Below are positions 13,910 through 20,279 of a DNA stretch of 20,279 bases, piece by piece. The translations under genes and the position numbers were made by a program. The DNA lies in contig CALASU010000033.1 of NCBI GenBank assembly GCA_937888765.1, positions 1 to 20,279 of the forward strand. The letters run 5' to 3'. Position 1 is the stretch's first letter. Each line of letters begins with the position of its first letter. A model generated the notes under the pieces. That model saw only the letters and a program-made list of their open reading frames with translations, was not told the origin of the DNA and ran no database searches. Source of the DNA: an uncultured Clostridia bacterium. Lineage in GTDB: Bacteria > Bacillota > Clostridia > Lachnospirales > Anaerotignaceae.

Positions 13910-13935
13910 AAGGCGTTGGAATATTCCAACGCCTT
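13910..13935. terminator. Hairpin between convergent GT8 and nfo genes
   Basis: AAGGCGTTGGA (13910-13920) pairs with TCCAACGCCTT (13925-13935) around ATAT. The minus-strand side runs into a T-rich tract (TTTGTTTTAT), so it should end nfo transcripts; the plus side has few T residues. Confidence 0.75.
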
Positions 13936-13941
13936 CCGTAT

Positions 13942-14775
13942 TTAACGGATTCTTTTTTCTTTGAGCAGGGCGATCTCCCTTGCGTAGCCCTCTGCTTCAT
14001 TCGGAGTTTCCAGATAAAAGGGAAGATGCAGCAGCTTGGGATGGTTGATGATGCGTGTCACAGCTTCCAGACCCAGAGAGCCTTCGCCGATTTTTTCGTG
14101 TCTGTCCTTATGACTGCCCATGGGATTTTTACTGTCATTCAGATGAATGGCTTTCAGACGTTCCAGACCGATGATTTCATCAAATTTCTGCAATACACCG
14201 TCTAAATCGTTTACAATATCATATTCGGCATCGTAAACGTGGCAGGTATCCAGACAGATACCAAGGCGTTCCTTCTGTTCCACTCTGTCGATAATGGCAC
14301 GCAGTTCCTCGAACGTGCGTCCGACCTCACTGCCCTTACCTGCCATGGTTTCGAGCAGTACAGGCGTTTTGCCGCCCGCGGAAAAAATATCATTCAGCGC
14401 ATCGGCAATCAGCGAAATGCCGACCTCTGCACCCTGTTTGACATGACTGCCGGGGTGGAAATTGAACATTACATCGTCCAGAAGCTCTAGACGGGAAAGA
14501 TCCTCTTTCATCGTTCTGCGGGCAAATTCTCGAAGGTCTTCCTTTGCTGCACAGGGATTCATGGTATAGGGGGCATGGGCAAGCAGTGTGCCGAAGCCCT
14601 GTTCCTTTGCGAAAGTACGGAAAGCCTCAATGTCTGCCCTGTCGAGAGGTTTTACAGAACCGCCTCTGGGGTTTCTGGTAAAAAACTGAAATACATTTGC
14701 ACCAAGCTGTACGGCTTCTTTGCCCATGGCAAGATAGCCCTTTGCAGATGATAAATGACAGCCAATCCAAAACAT
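13942..14775 (-). CDS. nfo: Endonuclease IV (AP endonuclease), 277 aa
   Basis: Cuts the DNA backbone 5' of abasic sites in base excision repair. It is a TIM-barrel enzyme with a trinuclear zinc site, and the ligand segments are all visible: LAHAPY (His67), NFHPGSH (His107), LLETMAGKG (Glu142), CLDTCHVYDAEYD (Asp176, His179), IHLNDSK (His211), KDRHEKIGEG (Asp224, His226), and Glu in YLETPNE near the end. The length is normal. The start is ATG at 14775 with a strong GGAGGAG site upstream. The gene begins 16 bases after the end of the SLC13-like permease gene, so it is probably the second gene of that operon. Confidence 0.95.
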   Translation of the reverse strand: MFWIGCHLSSAKGYLAMGKEAVQLGANVFQFFTRNPRGGSVKPLDRADIEAFRTFAKEQGFGTLLAHAPYTMNPCAAKEDLREFARRTMKEDLSRLELLDDVMFNFHPGSHVKQGAEVGISLIADALNDIFSAGGKTPVLLETMAGKGSEVGRTFEELRAIIDRVEQKERLGICLDTCHVYDAEYDIVNDLDGVLQKFDEIIGLERLKAIHLNDSKNPMGSHKDRHEKIGEGSLGLEAVTRIINHPKLLHLPFYLETPNEAEGYAREIALLKEKRIR

Positions 14776-14791
14776 AGTACTCCTCCTAAGT

Positions 14792-15922
14792 TTATCTGTA
14801 AGTCAGCAGGGCATTGACACCCAGAAGCACGACTGCGAAGATAATATTCATTTTTGTAAAATACAGCATATATTTCCCTTTTTTCTCTCCGGGAATCTGG
14901 GCGAAATATTTATAGGAAATCAGACTTGCCATAGAAGCAATGATTGTCCCCAGACCGCCGATATTGACACCTGCCAGAAGCAGATCGTATCTGTCGGTAA
15001 ATTCAGACAGCAATACTGCGGCAGGTACGTTACTGATAAACTGACTGCTGAAAAAGGAAACGAGCACCTCTCTGCCCAGAAGCAGCTCCTGAAGGGTATC
15101 CCGAATAACGGGAATACGCCCCAGATTGCCAATCAGCACAAAGAAAAATACGAATGTGATGAGCAGGGAATAGTCTAGTCCTTTCAGTACGCCGTGCTGT
15201 GCCAGTATAAACCACAGCAATATGATTGCCAGTATCCATATGGTATCGACCAGATGGAATACGGCAAGCAGACACAGCCCGAATAACCCAATCAGCACGG
15301 AAAGAAACAGTTTTTCTCGCTTGCCGTAAGGCTCTTTTTCTGTCAGCTCTGTAGGGGGCAGGGGCTTTGGCTTCTGGTTCATGCAGAACAGTACCAGAAG
15401 CAGCAGGGAGAGCAATGTCAGGTGCAGGGTTGCCGCAAAGAATTCTCTCAGGCTCATGCCGGAAATCGTATACAGATACAGATTCTGCGGATTGCCGACA
15501 GGGGTCAGCATACTGCCCAGATTGGCGGCAATCGTCTGCATAACGATAACGGGAATCAGCTGCTCCGTCAGATTTGCCCTTTGCAGAAGCATGATGGTAA
15601 ACGGCACGAAGGTAATCAGTGCCACGTCATTTGTTACCAGCATTGCCGAGAAGAAGCACAGCATAATCAGAATGGCGGTCAGCTGACGGAGATTTTTTGC
15701 TTTTTTGAGCAATGCCGAAGCGAAGCGGTCAAATACCCCGATCTGCTGCATGCCGCTCATAACTGCCATCAGGCAGAACAGCAGAATCAGTACGTGTACA
15801 TCGCAGTATGCCGCGTATGCCGCATCGGGCGGGATGATAAAGGCAGATACCACTGCCAGAATCCCCGCAACGCATAGAATCGTATCTTTTTTAAAAAATG
15901 CAATTAGTTTTTCTTTCATCAT
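14792..15922 (-). CDS. SLC13/ArsB-type permease, 376 aa
   Basis: An integral membrane protein with about ten hydrophobic segments. It contains two ion-transporter-superfamily signature regions: MLVTNDVALITFVPFTIM and LGSMLTPVGNPQNLYLY in the first half, and the re-entrant-like SSQFISNVPAAVLLSEF with GLGTIIASMASLISYK in the second. This matches the CitMHS/ArsB/SLC13 group, which carries dicarboxylates, sulfate, citrate or arsenite with Na+ or H+. The substrate cannot be named, and no arsenic genes are near. It is shorter than typical ArsB (about 430). The start is ATG at 15922 or the adjacent 15919, after AAGAAGTGAT. It is first in an operon with nfo. Confidence 0.85.
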   Translation of the reverse strand: MMKEKLIAFFKKDTILCVAGILAVVSAFIIPPDAAYAAYCDVHVLILLFCLMAVMSGMQQIGVFDRFASALLKKAKNLRQLTAILIMLCFFSAMLVTNDVALITFVPFTIMLLQRANLTEQLIPVIVMQTIAANLGSMLTPVGNPQNLYLYTISGMSLREFFAATLHLTLLSLLLLVLFCMNQKPKPLPPTELTEKEPYGKREKLFLSVLIGLFGLCLLAVFHLVDTIWILAIILLWFILAQHGVLKGLDYSLLITFVFFFVLIGNLGRIPVIRDTLQELLLGREVLVSFFSSQFISNVPAAVLLSEFTDRYDLLLAGVNIGGLGTIIASMASLISYKYFAQIPGEKKGKYMLYFTKMNIIFAVVLLGVNALLTYR

Positions 15923-15971
15923 ATCACTTCTTTAGTATATACCTATTTTTTTGATTTTTTCAGACTTGTCA

Positions 15972-16000
15972 ATTATACGGCGGGAAGGGTTGAGATGCAA
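15972..16000 (-). promoter_or_regulatory. Predicted promoter of the permease-nfo operon
   Basis: On the minus strand TTGCAT (15995-16000), 17 bases, TATAAT (15972-15977), giving a start near 15965 and a leader of about 43 nt. Confidence 0.65.
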
Positions 16001-16029
16001 GGTTTTTGCTTGTTTTTATATGAGAAAGC

Positions 16030-16060
16030 AAAAAAATCCCGCAAGACTGAGCCTTGCGGG
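16030..16060 (-). terminator. Intrinsic terminator of the NhaC-family gene
   Basis: CCCGCAAG (16038-16045) pairs with CTTGCGGG (16053-16060) around a 7-base loop. On the minus strand a run of seven T residues follows (16030-16036). It begins 20 bases after the stop codon at 16081. Confidence 0.9.
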
Positions 16061-16080
16061 AAAAGAATCGTTTTTCTTTA

Positions 16081-17739
16081 TCAGTGTTCTACGGGCAGTT
16101 CTTTGTTGCCGTACATTTTGCGGATTACCATAACTGTTACGATCATGGAAACGATTGCCAGAGGCAGGTTGATCAACCAGTTCTGAACGAAGCCTGCGAT
16201 TACATAGTTCACTGCTGTTACAGCCGCAACTGTCAGAGCATAAGGCAGCTGTGTGGATACATGGTTTACGTGGTCGCACTGTGCACCTGTGGAAGCCATG
16301 ATTGTTGTATCGGAGATAGGAGAGCAGTGGTCACCGCAAACCGCACCTGCCAGAGTAGCCGCTACTGTAATTGTCAGCAGTTCGCTTGTAGGGTCCATGA
16401 TAGGTACTACGATAGGCAGCAGGATACCGAATGTACCCCAGGATGTACCTGTTGCAAATGCCAGGAATACCGCAATGCAGAATACGATTACAGGCAGCAG
16501 GTTAACCAATACGCCTGTGCTGTTTTCCAGAATACCTGCTACGAATACGTCAGCACCCAGAAGACCTGTAACGCCGGACAGTGTCCATGCGAATGTCAGA
16601 ATCATGATAGCGGGTACCATTGCTTTGAAGCCTTCGGGCAGACATTCCATGAACTGTTTGAATGTCAGAATCTTACGGGGAATATACAGTACAAATGTGA
16701 TCAGCAGAGCTGCAGCAGAGCCCAGCAGCAGACCAACGGAAGCATCGCAGTTTGCGAAAGCATCGATGAATGTTTCACCGTCAAAGAAGCCGCCTGTGTA
16801 GATCATACCGATAATGCAGGAGATGATCAGAACCACTACGGGCAGGATCAGGTCGATTACTTTACCTTTGCCCACTACCTCTGCAGCTGCGTCAGCATCT
16901 GCATAGGGTCTTGCGTCTGTTGTATACAGGTCATCGTTCAGCTGTGCGTTTCTTTCGTGATTCAGCATAGGACCGAAGTCTGTATTTGTCATTGTCAGAA
17001 TAACCATTGTCAGAATTGTCAGCAGAGCATAGAAGTTATAAGGGATTGCTCTGATGAACAGGTCTAAGCCGTTTACGCCTTCAACCACACCTGCTACTGC
17101 GGCTGCCCAGGAAGAAATGGGAGCGATGATACAGATAGGAGCAGCTGTTGCGTCAATCAGATATGCCAGTTTTGCTCTGGAAACCTTATGTGTATCTGTT
17201 ACGGGACGCATTACGGAACCAACTGTCAGACAGTTGAAGTAGTCATCTACGAAGATCAGACAGCCCAGAAGGGAAGTACCCAGCATTGCACTTCTTCTTG
17301 TTTTGAATGTAGATGCTGCCCATTTGCCGTATGCGGCAGAACCGCCTGCTTTGTTCATCAGGGCAACGATGATACCCAGAACAACCAGGAAGATCAGAAT
17401 ACCTACGTTCCAGCTGTCAGACAGCTTTGCCAGCATACCGCCGTCTGTGTCGTTTGTGAAGATTGTCAGATACGCCAGTTTCAGGTCAAAATTTGCATAG
17501 AACAGACCGCCTACAACGATACCGACGAACAGGGAAGAATATACTTCCTTTGTGATGAGTGCCAGAATGATCGCTACCAGAGGAGGTACTAAAGACCATG
17601 CTGTAGCATACATGTTGCTTACGTATTCAGCTGCTGCTTCTTCGCCGCCGAATACAGTCATGGACATGGCAGTTGCAACCAGTGCAACGACGAAAATCAT
17701 GCCAAGCCATCTGTTTGTGAGATTGCTTTTGGTTTTCAT
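16081..17739 (-). CDS. lysW: NhaC-family transporter under a lysine riboswitch, probable lysine transporter (LysW type), 552 aa
   Basis: A polytopic membrane protein with about 11-12 hydrophobic segments. NhaC-family landmarks are LIFVDDYFNCLTVGSVMRPVTD, FATGTSWGTFGILLPI and VCGDHCSPISDTTIMASTGA. By sequence alone it would be called a Na+/H+ antiporter. The leader is a complete lysine riboswitch (17906-18062) with its own terminator, so lysine uptake is the better prediction; from memory, comparative work on the LYS element named such NhaC-type candidates LysW. The start is ATG at 17739 with AAGGAGA upstream. The frame stays open to 18021, but that extension would translate the riboswitch. 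Expression should fall when lysine is plentiful. Confidence 0.88.
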   Translation of the reverse strand: MKTKSNLTNRWLGMIFVVALVATAMSMTVFGGEEAAAEYVSNMYATAWSLVPPLVAIILALITKEVYSSLFVGIVVGGLFYANFDLKLAYLTIFTNDTDGGMLAKLSDSWNVGILIFLVVLGIIVALMNKAGGSAAYGKWAASTFKTRRSAMLGTSLLGCLIFVDDYFNCLTVGSVMRPVTDTHKVSRAKLAYLIDATAAPICIIAPISSWAAAVAGVVEGVNGLDLFIRAIPYNFYALLTILTMVILTMTNTDFGPMLNHERNAQLNDDLYTTDARPYADADAAAEVVGKGKVIDLILPVVVLIISCIIGMIYTGGFFDGETFIDAFANCDASVGLLLGSAAALLITFVLYIPRKILTFKQFMECLPEGFKAMVPAIMILTFAWTLSGVTGLLGADVFVAGILENSTGVLVNLLPVIVFCIAVFLAFATGTSWGTFGILLPIVVPIMDPTSELLTITVAATLAGAVCGDHCSPISDTTIMASTGAQCDHVNHVSTQLPYALTVAAVTAVNYVIAGFVQNWLINLPLAIVSMIVTVMVIRKMYGNKELPVEH

Positions 17740-17780
17740 AACCGTTCTCCTTTCGGGAATAAAAATAATGATAATTGCGT

Positions 17781-17845
17781 GTTCAGAAATTCCTGAACGA
17801 GATGATAGCGTGGAAACCAGAAAGGCATTTCGTATGCCGAAATGC
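17781..17845 (-). repeat. Two extra hairpins between riboswitch terminator and the NhaC-family start
   Basis: GCATTTCG/CGAAATGC with loop TATGC (17825-17845) abuts the terminator's T tract. GTTCAG/CTGAAC (17781-17798) lies 42 bases before the start codon. Neither covers the ribosome binding site (about 17746-17752). They may stabilise the 5' end of read-through transcripts. Confidence 0.5.
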
Positions 17846-17873
17846 AAAAAAAATGCCGTGCGCAGGCGCACGG
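17846..17873 (-). terminator. Riboswitch-controlled intrinsic terminator
   Basis: CCGTGCGC (17856-17863) pairs with GCGCACGG (17866-17873) with only two bases between, so the real loop is larger. On the minus strand eight T residues follow at 17846-17853. It lies 33 bases after the end of aptamer stem P1. The aptamer's 3' strand, GCGCTATCGG in the mRNA, can partly pair with the terminator's first arm and could be the antiterminator. Confidence 0.85.
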
Positions 17874-17905
17874 AATCATAATCATAGATTATGTTGCAAG
17901 TTTCC

Positions 17906-18062
17906 GATAGCGCTCCACATAAGTGACAGTACATTACATATTCTGTAATGTCCCAGCTCTGTTCTTTGATGGGCAAAGAACAGGCTTCGGCGGTAACACC
18001 TTTCCTCTTTCTGCCGCCCATGGCATATGTGAAAAAGTACTGATTGACACCGCACCTCTATC
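17906..18062 (-). ncRNA. Lysine riboswitch aptamer (L box)
   Basis: Read on the minus strand, the leader begins GATAGAGGTGC (18052-18062) and closes with GGAGCGCTATC (17906-17916), the two P1 strands. Between them lie the conserved core pieces GAGGAAAGGTG, CCGCCGAAGCC, CTGGG and CTGTCACTTATGTGGAGCGC, which are the L-box landmarks. A long hairpin TTCTTTG/CAAAGAA (around 17962-17982) forms one arm. Lysine binding should favour the terminator downstream and lower expression of the NhaC-family transporter gene. Confidence 0.93.
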
Positions 18063-18095
18063 CTTTTGCAGTCTGCAAAAACAGACTACCTCCCA

Positions 18096-18124
18096 TTCAT
18101 ACCATATTGTGAAAACAAAGTCAA
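18096..18124 (-). promoter_or_regulatory. Predicted promoter of the lysine-riboswitch transcript
   Basis: On the minus strand TTGACT (18119-18124), 17 bases, TATGAA (18096-18101). The transcript would start near 18089, about 27 bases before the aptamer. A small AGTCTG/CAGACT hairpin (18070-18087) sits between. Confidence 0.65.
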
Positions 18125-18300
18125 GCCTTTCTGCCAAAAAGGGAGAGAAATCCGTTTTTTTGCAGAGAAATCCAGCATTTTCCAATCAAAACGGTACACA
18201 AAAAACTGTATCCATTTCTGTGAAAAACAGAAATGAACGGAAAGGTGTCCGTCCTGTCTGCATAGGAATAGAGGGAATGCAGAAAAGAGGAGTGTTTCCG
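18125..18300 (+). other. Upstream region of the 160-aa gene
   Basis: There is no gene here. The direct repeat AGAGAAATCC occurs at 18144-18153 and 18164-18173, exactly 20 bases apart. ATTTCTGT/ACAGAAAT (18214-18234, loop GAAAA) and ACGGA/TCCGT (18236-18251) form small hairpins. I could not identify a vegetative or sporulation promoter for the following gene. Confidence 0.4.
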
Positions 18301-18783
18301 ATGTATCCGTATTTTTCAAAAATCGCGGGAGAACAGAAACTGTATGCCGCACAGAATGAAGCAGAGCCGGGTGATCGGCTGAGAGCGTTTCTGGAAAAAA
18401 ATCCTGCCTATGGCAATCTGCTGTTTCAGGTAACAGGCGGGCAGGGGGCGTTTCCTGTGGCAGGGGCAAAAATTGTTATCATAAAAGATCTGGATGATAC
18501 ACATGCTTTTTCTGTTACGGAGATGACAGACGAAAGCGGCAAAACGCAGGGGATGTATCTGCCTGCACCAAGCCGTAATCTTTCGCAGACACCGGGCAAC
18601 GGAGATGTATTTGCAAAATATCGGGCAGAGGTTACGGCGGCGGGCTATATTCCAGTACAGGTAGTGGAAATTCCTGTATTTGACGGCATTACTACCATAC
18701 AGCCTGTGGATATGCAGCCCAATATCGGCGGGAATCAGCCGACACAGATGCAGACGGTGGATGATAAAGAACCGAATCTATAA
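18301..18783 (+). CDS. Ig-like/carboxypeptidase-regulatory-like protein encoded beside a spore peptidoglycan-binding gene, 160 aa
   Basis: The start is ATG at 18301 with GAGGAG 8 bases upstream; the frame is open far upstream but lacks support there. The central part (about 45-135) reads like a small beta-sandwich of the carboxypeptidase-regulatory/Ig-like type: GNLLFQVTGGQGAFPVAGAK, then VTEMTDESGKTQ, then YRAEVTAAGYIPVQVVEIPV, then FDGITTIQPVDM. The C-terminus is Gln/Pro-rich and polar. It has no signal peptide or catalytic motif. It is 17 bases ahead of the SpoIID-like/peptidoglycan-binding gene, so the two are surely one operon. Proteins with this fold often accompany that gene in clostridia (from memory), suggesting a structural or binding role in the spore envelope. 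The function is not known. Confidence 0.75.
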   Translation: MYPYFSKIAGEQKLYAAQNEAEPGDRLRAFLEKNPAYGNLLFQVTGGQGAFPVAGAKIVIIKDLDDTHAFSVTEMTDESGKTQGMYLPAPSRNLSQTPGNGDVFAKYRAEVTAAGYIPVQVVEIPVFDGITTIQPVDMQPNIGGNQPTQMQTVDDKEPNL

Positions 18784-18800
18784 AACAGGAGGAGAAGAAA

Positions 18801-20147
18801 ATGGCGTTGCAGAATTTACCCCGTATTCCCGAAACCATTACCGTGCATCTGGGTCTGCCGAATGTGCCTGCGGAAAATGTTACGGTGTCCTTTCCCGACT
18901 ATATCAAAAACGTGGCATCCAGTGAGATCTATCCCACATGGCCCGAGGAAGCGATCCGCGCAAATATTTATGCACAGATTACCTATGCGCTGAATCGTGT
19001 CTATAATGAATTTTATCGCAGTCAGGGATATGATTTTGATATTACCAATACGACGCAGTTTGACCAGAAGTTCATAAAGGGGCGGGATATTTATGAAAAT
19101 ATCAGCCGCATCGTAGATGAGATATTCAATGATTATGTAGTGGAGCAGGGGCGGATTGATCCGTTTTTCACTGCCTACTGTAATGGTACGACAACACTGT
19201 GCGAGGGGCTGTCCCAGTGGGGGACAGTCGATCTGGCAAGGCAGGGCTTTACCCCTTTTCGCATTTTGCAGTATTACTACGGAAATGATATCGGCATTGT
19301 AGAGGATGCACCGATTTCGGCAAATATTCCGTCTTATCCCGGGCCTTTGCGGGTGGGCGATGCGGGGAATGATGTAAAAACGATACAGCTCCAGTTAAAC
19401 CGTATCCGTCAGAATTACCCCGCCATTCCTGCAATTATAAATCCGACAGGGGTTTTTGATTTACAGACAGAGGAAGCGGTGCGGGCGTTTCAGCAGATTT
19501 TCAATCTGCTTGCAGACGGTATTGTGGGCAAAGCAACGTGGTATCAGCTGAAATATATCTATAACGGCGTAAAACGACTGAACGAACTGACCTCCGAAGG
19601 GCTGACGGCAGAAGAAGTGACACGTCCGTTTCCCGGTGTACTGCGGGAGGGCGATACAGGGATCGGCGTGCGTTCGGTACAGTATTATCTGGATGTGATC
19701 GCGTATTTCAGCGATGCAGTGCCCGATATTACGGTTGACGGGATATTCGGCAGACAGACGACAGAGGCTGTGCAGGCGTTTCAGCGGCTGGCAGGGCTGA
19801 ATCCTGACGGTGTTGTTGGGCGGAATACGTGGGATTTTTTAGAACGGGCGTATCAGGATGTGCTGAATGTATTCCCGACGGGGCTTTTGCAGGGCAGAGC
19901 AAGGATTTACCCGGGGTATTTTCTTTCTCTGGGAATGGAAGGGCAGGATGTACGGGATTTACAGACGTATTTAAGAGAAATTGCAGAATATACGGGAATT
20001 ATTCCCGTAATCGAGGTAACAGGGACATTTGATGTGCCGACAAGAGATGTGGTTGCCGCTTTGCAGGGGCAGAATGATATTCCCGCAACGGGGAATGTCG
20101 GGCCTGTGACGTGGAATCTGATTCGACGGTTGTATGATGCAAGATAA
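18801..20147 (+). CDS. SpoIID-like protein with three peptidoglycan-binding domains, 448 aa
   Basis: The start is ATG at 18801 with GGAGGAG upstream. Residues 40-170 resemble part of the SpoIID/amidase-enhancer region: IYPTWPEEAIRANIYAQITY, GYDFDITNTTQFDQ, and YCNGTTTLCEGLSQWGTVDL. They lack an obvious full catalytic domain. Three PG_binding_1 repeats follow at about 182-253, 279-350 and 371-445, each with the pattern LRxGDxGxxVxxxQ then DGxxGxxTxxAVxxFQ. The third is the most divergent. There is no signal peptide, which is usual for proteins put into the spore from the mother cell. It is probably a spore cortex or coat-associated peptidoglycan binder or hydrolase accessory. It is second in an operon with the 160-residue protein. 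Confidence 0.85.
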   Translation: MALQNLPRIPETITVHLGLPNVPAENVTVSFPDYIKNVASSEIYPTWPEEAIRANIYAQITYALNRVYNEFYRSQGYDFDITNTTQFDQKFIKGRDIYENISRIVDEIFNDYVVEQGRIDPFFTAYCNGTTTLCEGLSQWGTVDLARQGFTPFRILQYYYGNDIGIVEDAPISANIPSYPGPLRVGDAGNDVKTIQLQLNRIRQNYPAIPAIINPTGVFDLQTEEAVRAFQQIFNLLADGIVGKATWYQLKYIYNGVKRLNELTSEGLTAEEVTRPFPGVLREGDTGIGVRSVQYYLDVIAYFSDAVPDITVDGIFGRQTTEAVQAFQRLAGLNPDGVVGRNTWDFLERAYQDVLNVFPTGLLQGRARIYPGYFLSLGMEGQDVRDLQTYLREIAEYTGIIPVIEVTGTFDVPTRDVVAALQGQNDIPATGNVGPVTWNLIRRLYDAR

Positions 20148-20155
20148 ATAAAAAA

Positions 20156-20279
20156 GCGGGGGAAACTTTCTTTTCTTGGGAAAAGTTTCCCCCGCACCCC
20201 TTTCAAAAACCCGCCCGGGGAAGTATGCGGGGCTTTGCCCCTGCACCCCACAAGCCTTTGAAAAGGCTTGACCGAAACT
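20156..20279. repeat. Intergenic hairpin repeat, cut by the window edge
   Basis: GCGGGGGAAACTTT (20156-20169) pairs with 20182-20195 as a perfect 14-bp stem. GGGGC/GCCCC with loop TTT follows at 20229-20241, and CAAGCCTT/AAGGCTTG with loop TGAA at 20251-20270. The first stem lacks a good T tract, so it is a poor terminator. The GC-rich hairpins with 3-4 base loops resemble those in the other gaps of this window. The translated frames here are spurious. Confidence 0.65.

Noticed and set aside
16054..17067. Cysteine-rich 337-codon plus-strand frame
   Set aside because: It is the antisense of a clear NhaC-family permease gene; its Cys/Gln richness is a codon artefact of the opposite strand.
17740..18021. 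N-terminal extension of the NhaC-family protein to a 646-residue product
   Set aside because: The extra 94 codons read through the lysine riboswitch, its terminator and two hairpins. A strong AAGGAGA site before the ATG at 17739 gives the normal family start.

Overview
This window looks like a chromosomal segment of a spore-forming, anaerobic Gram-positive bacterium of the Clostridia, probably Lachnospirales. The evidence is the sporulation genes (a SpoIIP homologue and a SpoIID-like peptidoglycan-binding protein), strong AGGAGG ribosome binding sites, consensus TTGACA/TATAAT promoters, a lysine riboswitch and moderate GC content. The genus assignment is inference. I see no rRNA, tRNA, CRISPR array, insertion sequence or phage genes.

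Layout. 1-602: the 3' part of an EamA/DMT permease gene, ending at a bidirectional terminator. 688-4351 (minus): asnB and malQ, with structured non-coding DNA before each. 4665-5009: a small orphan lipoprotein. 5275-9646: a three-gene operon of a cytoplasmic leucine-rich-repeat protein, a VWA protein with a degenerate metallopeptidase-like domain, and a MoxR-type AAA+ ATPase. It has a consensus promoter, and hairpin arrays sit just before the second and third genes. 9650-10765: a compact regulatory islet holding a predicted small RNA, a convergent 36-residue membrane peptide, and two divergent XRE regulators sharing two matched operators. 10824-12324: spoIIP and a CmpB-like membrane protein. 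12403-13905: a HAD phosphatase and a GT8 glycosyltransferase. 13942-15922 (minus): endonuclease IV and an SLC13/ArsB-type permease. 16081-18124 (minus): an NhaC-family permease behind a complete lysine riboswitch, so most likely a lysine transporter (LysW type). 18301-20147: two adjacent genes, an Ig-like/carboxypeptidase-regulatory-like protein and a SpoIID-like protein with three peptidoglycan-binding domains. The last 130 bases are a hairpin-rich intergenic repeat.

The best candidate for something undescribed is 9676-10062. A near-perfect promoter drives a short plus-strand RNA of about 100 nt that runs into a terminator. The peptide mRNA on the other strand converges on the same terminator, and that terminator begins at the peptide's stop codon. 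The arrangement resembles type I toxin-antitoxin loci such as Fst/RNAII and TxpA/RatA. Unlike what I recall of those, the two RNAs begin with nearly the same 5' sequence.

The second theme is a family of short intergenic hairpins whose stems vary while the loop and closing pairs stay fixed. They are arranged in the same order in front of malQ, the VWA gene and the AAA+ gene, and directly abut the ribosome binding site in two of the three. All functional calls come from reading sequence by eye; nothing was searched or folded computationally.
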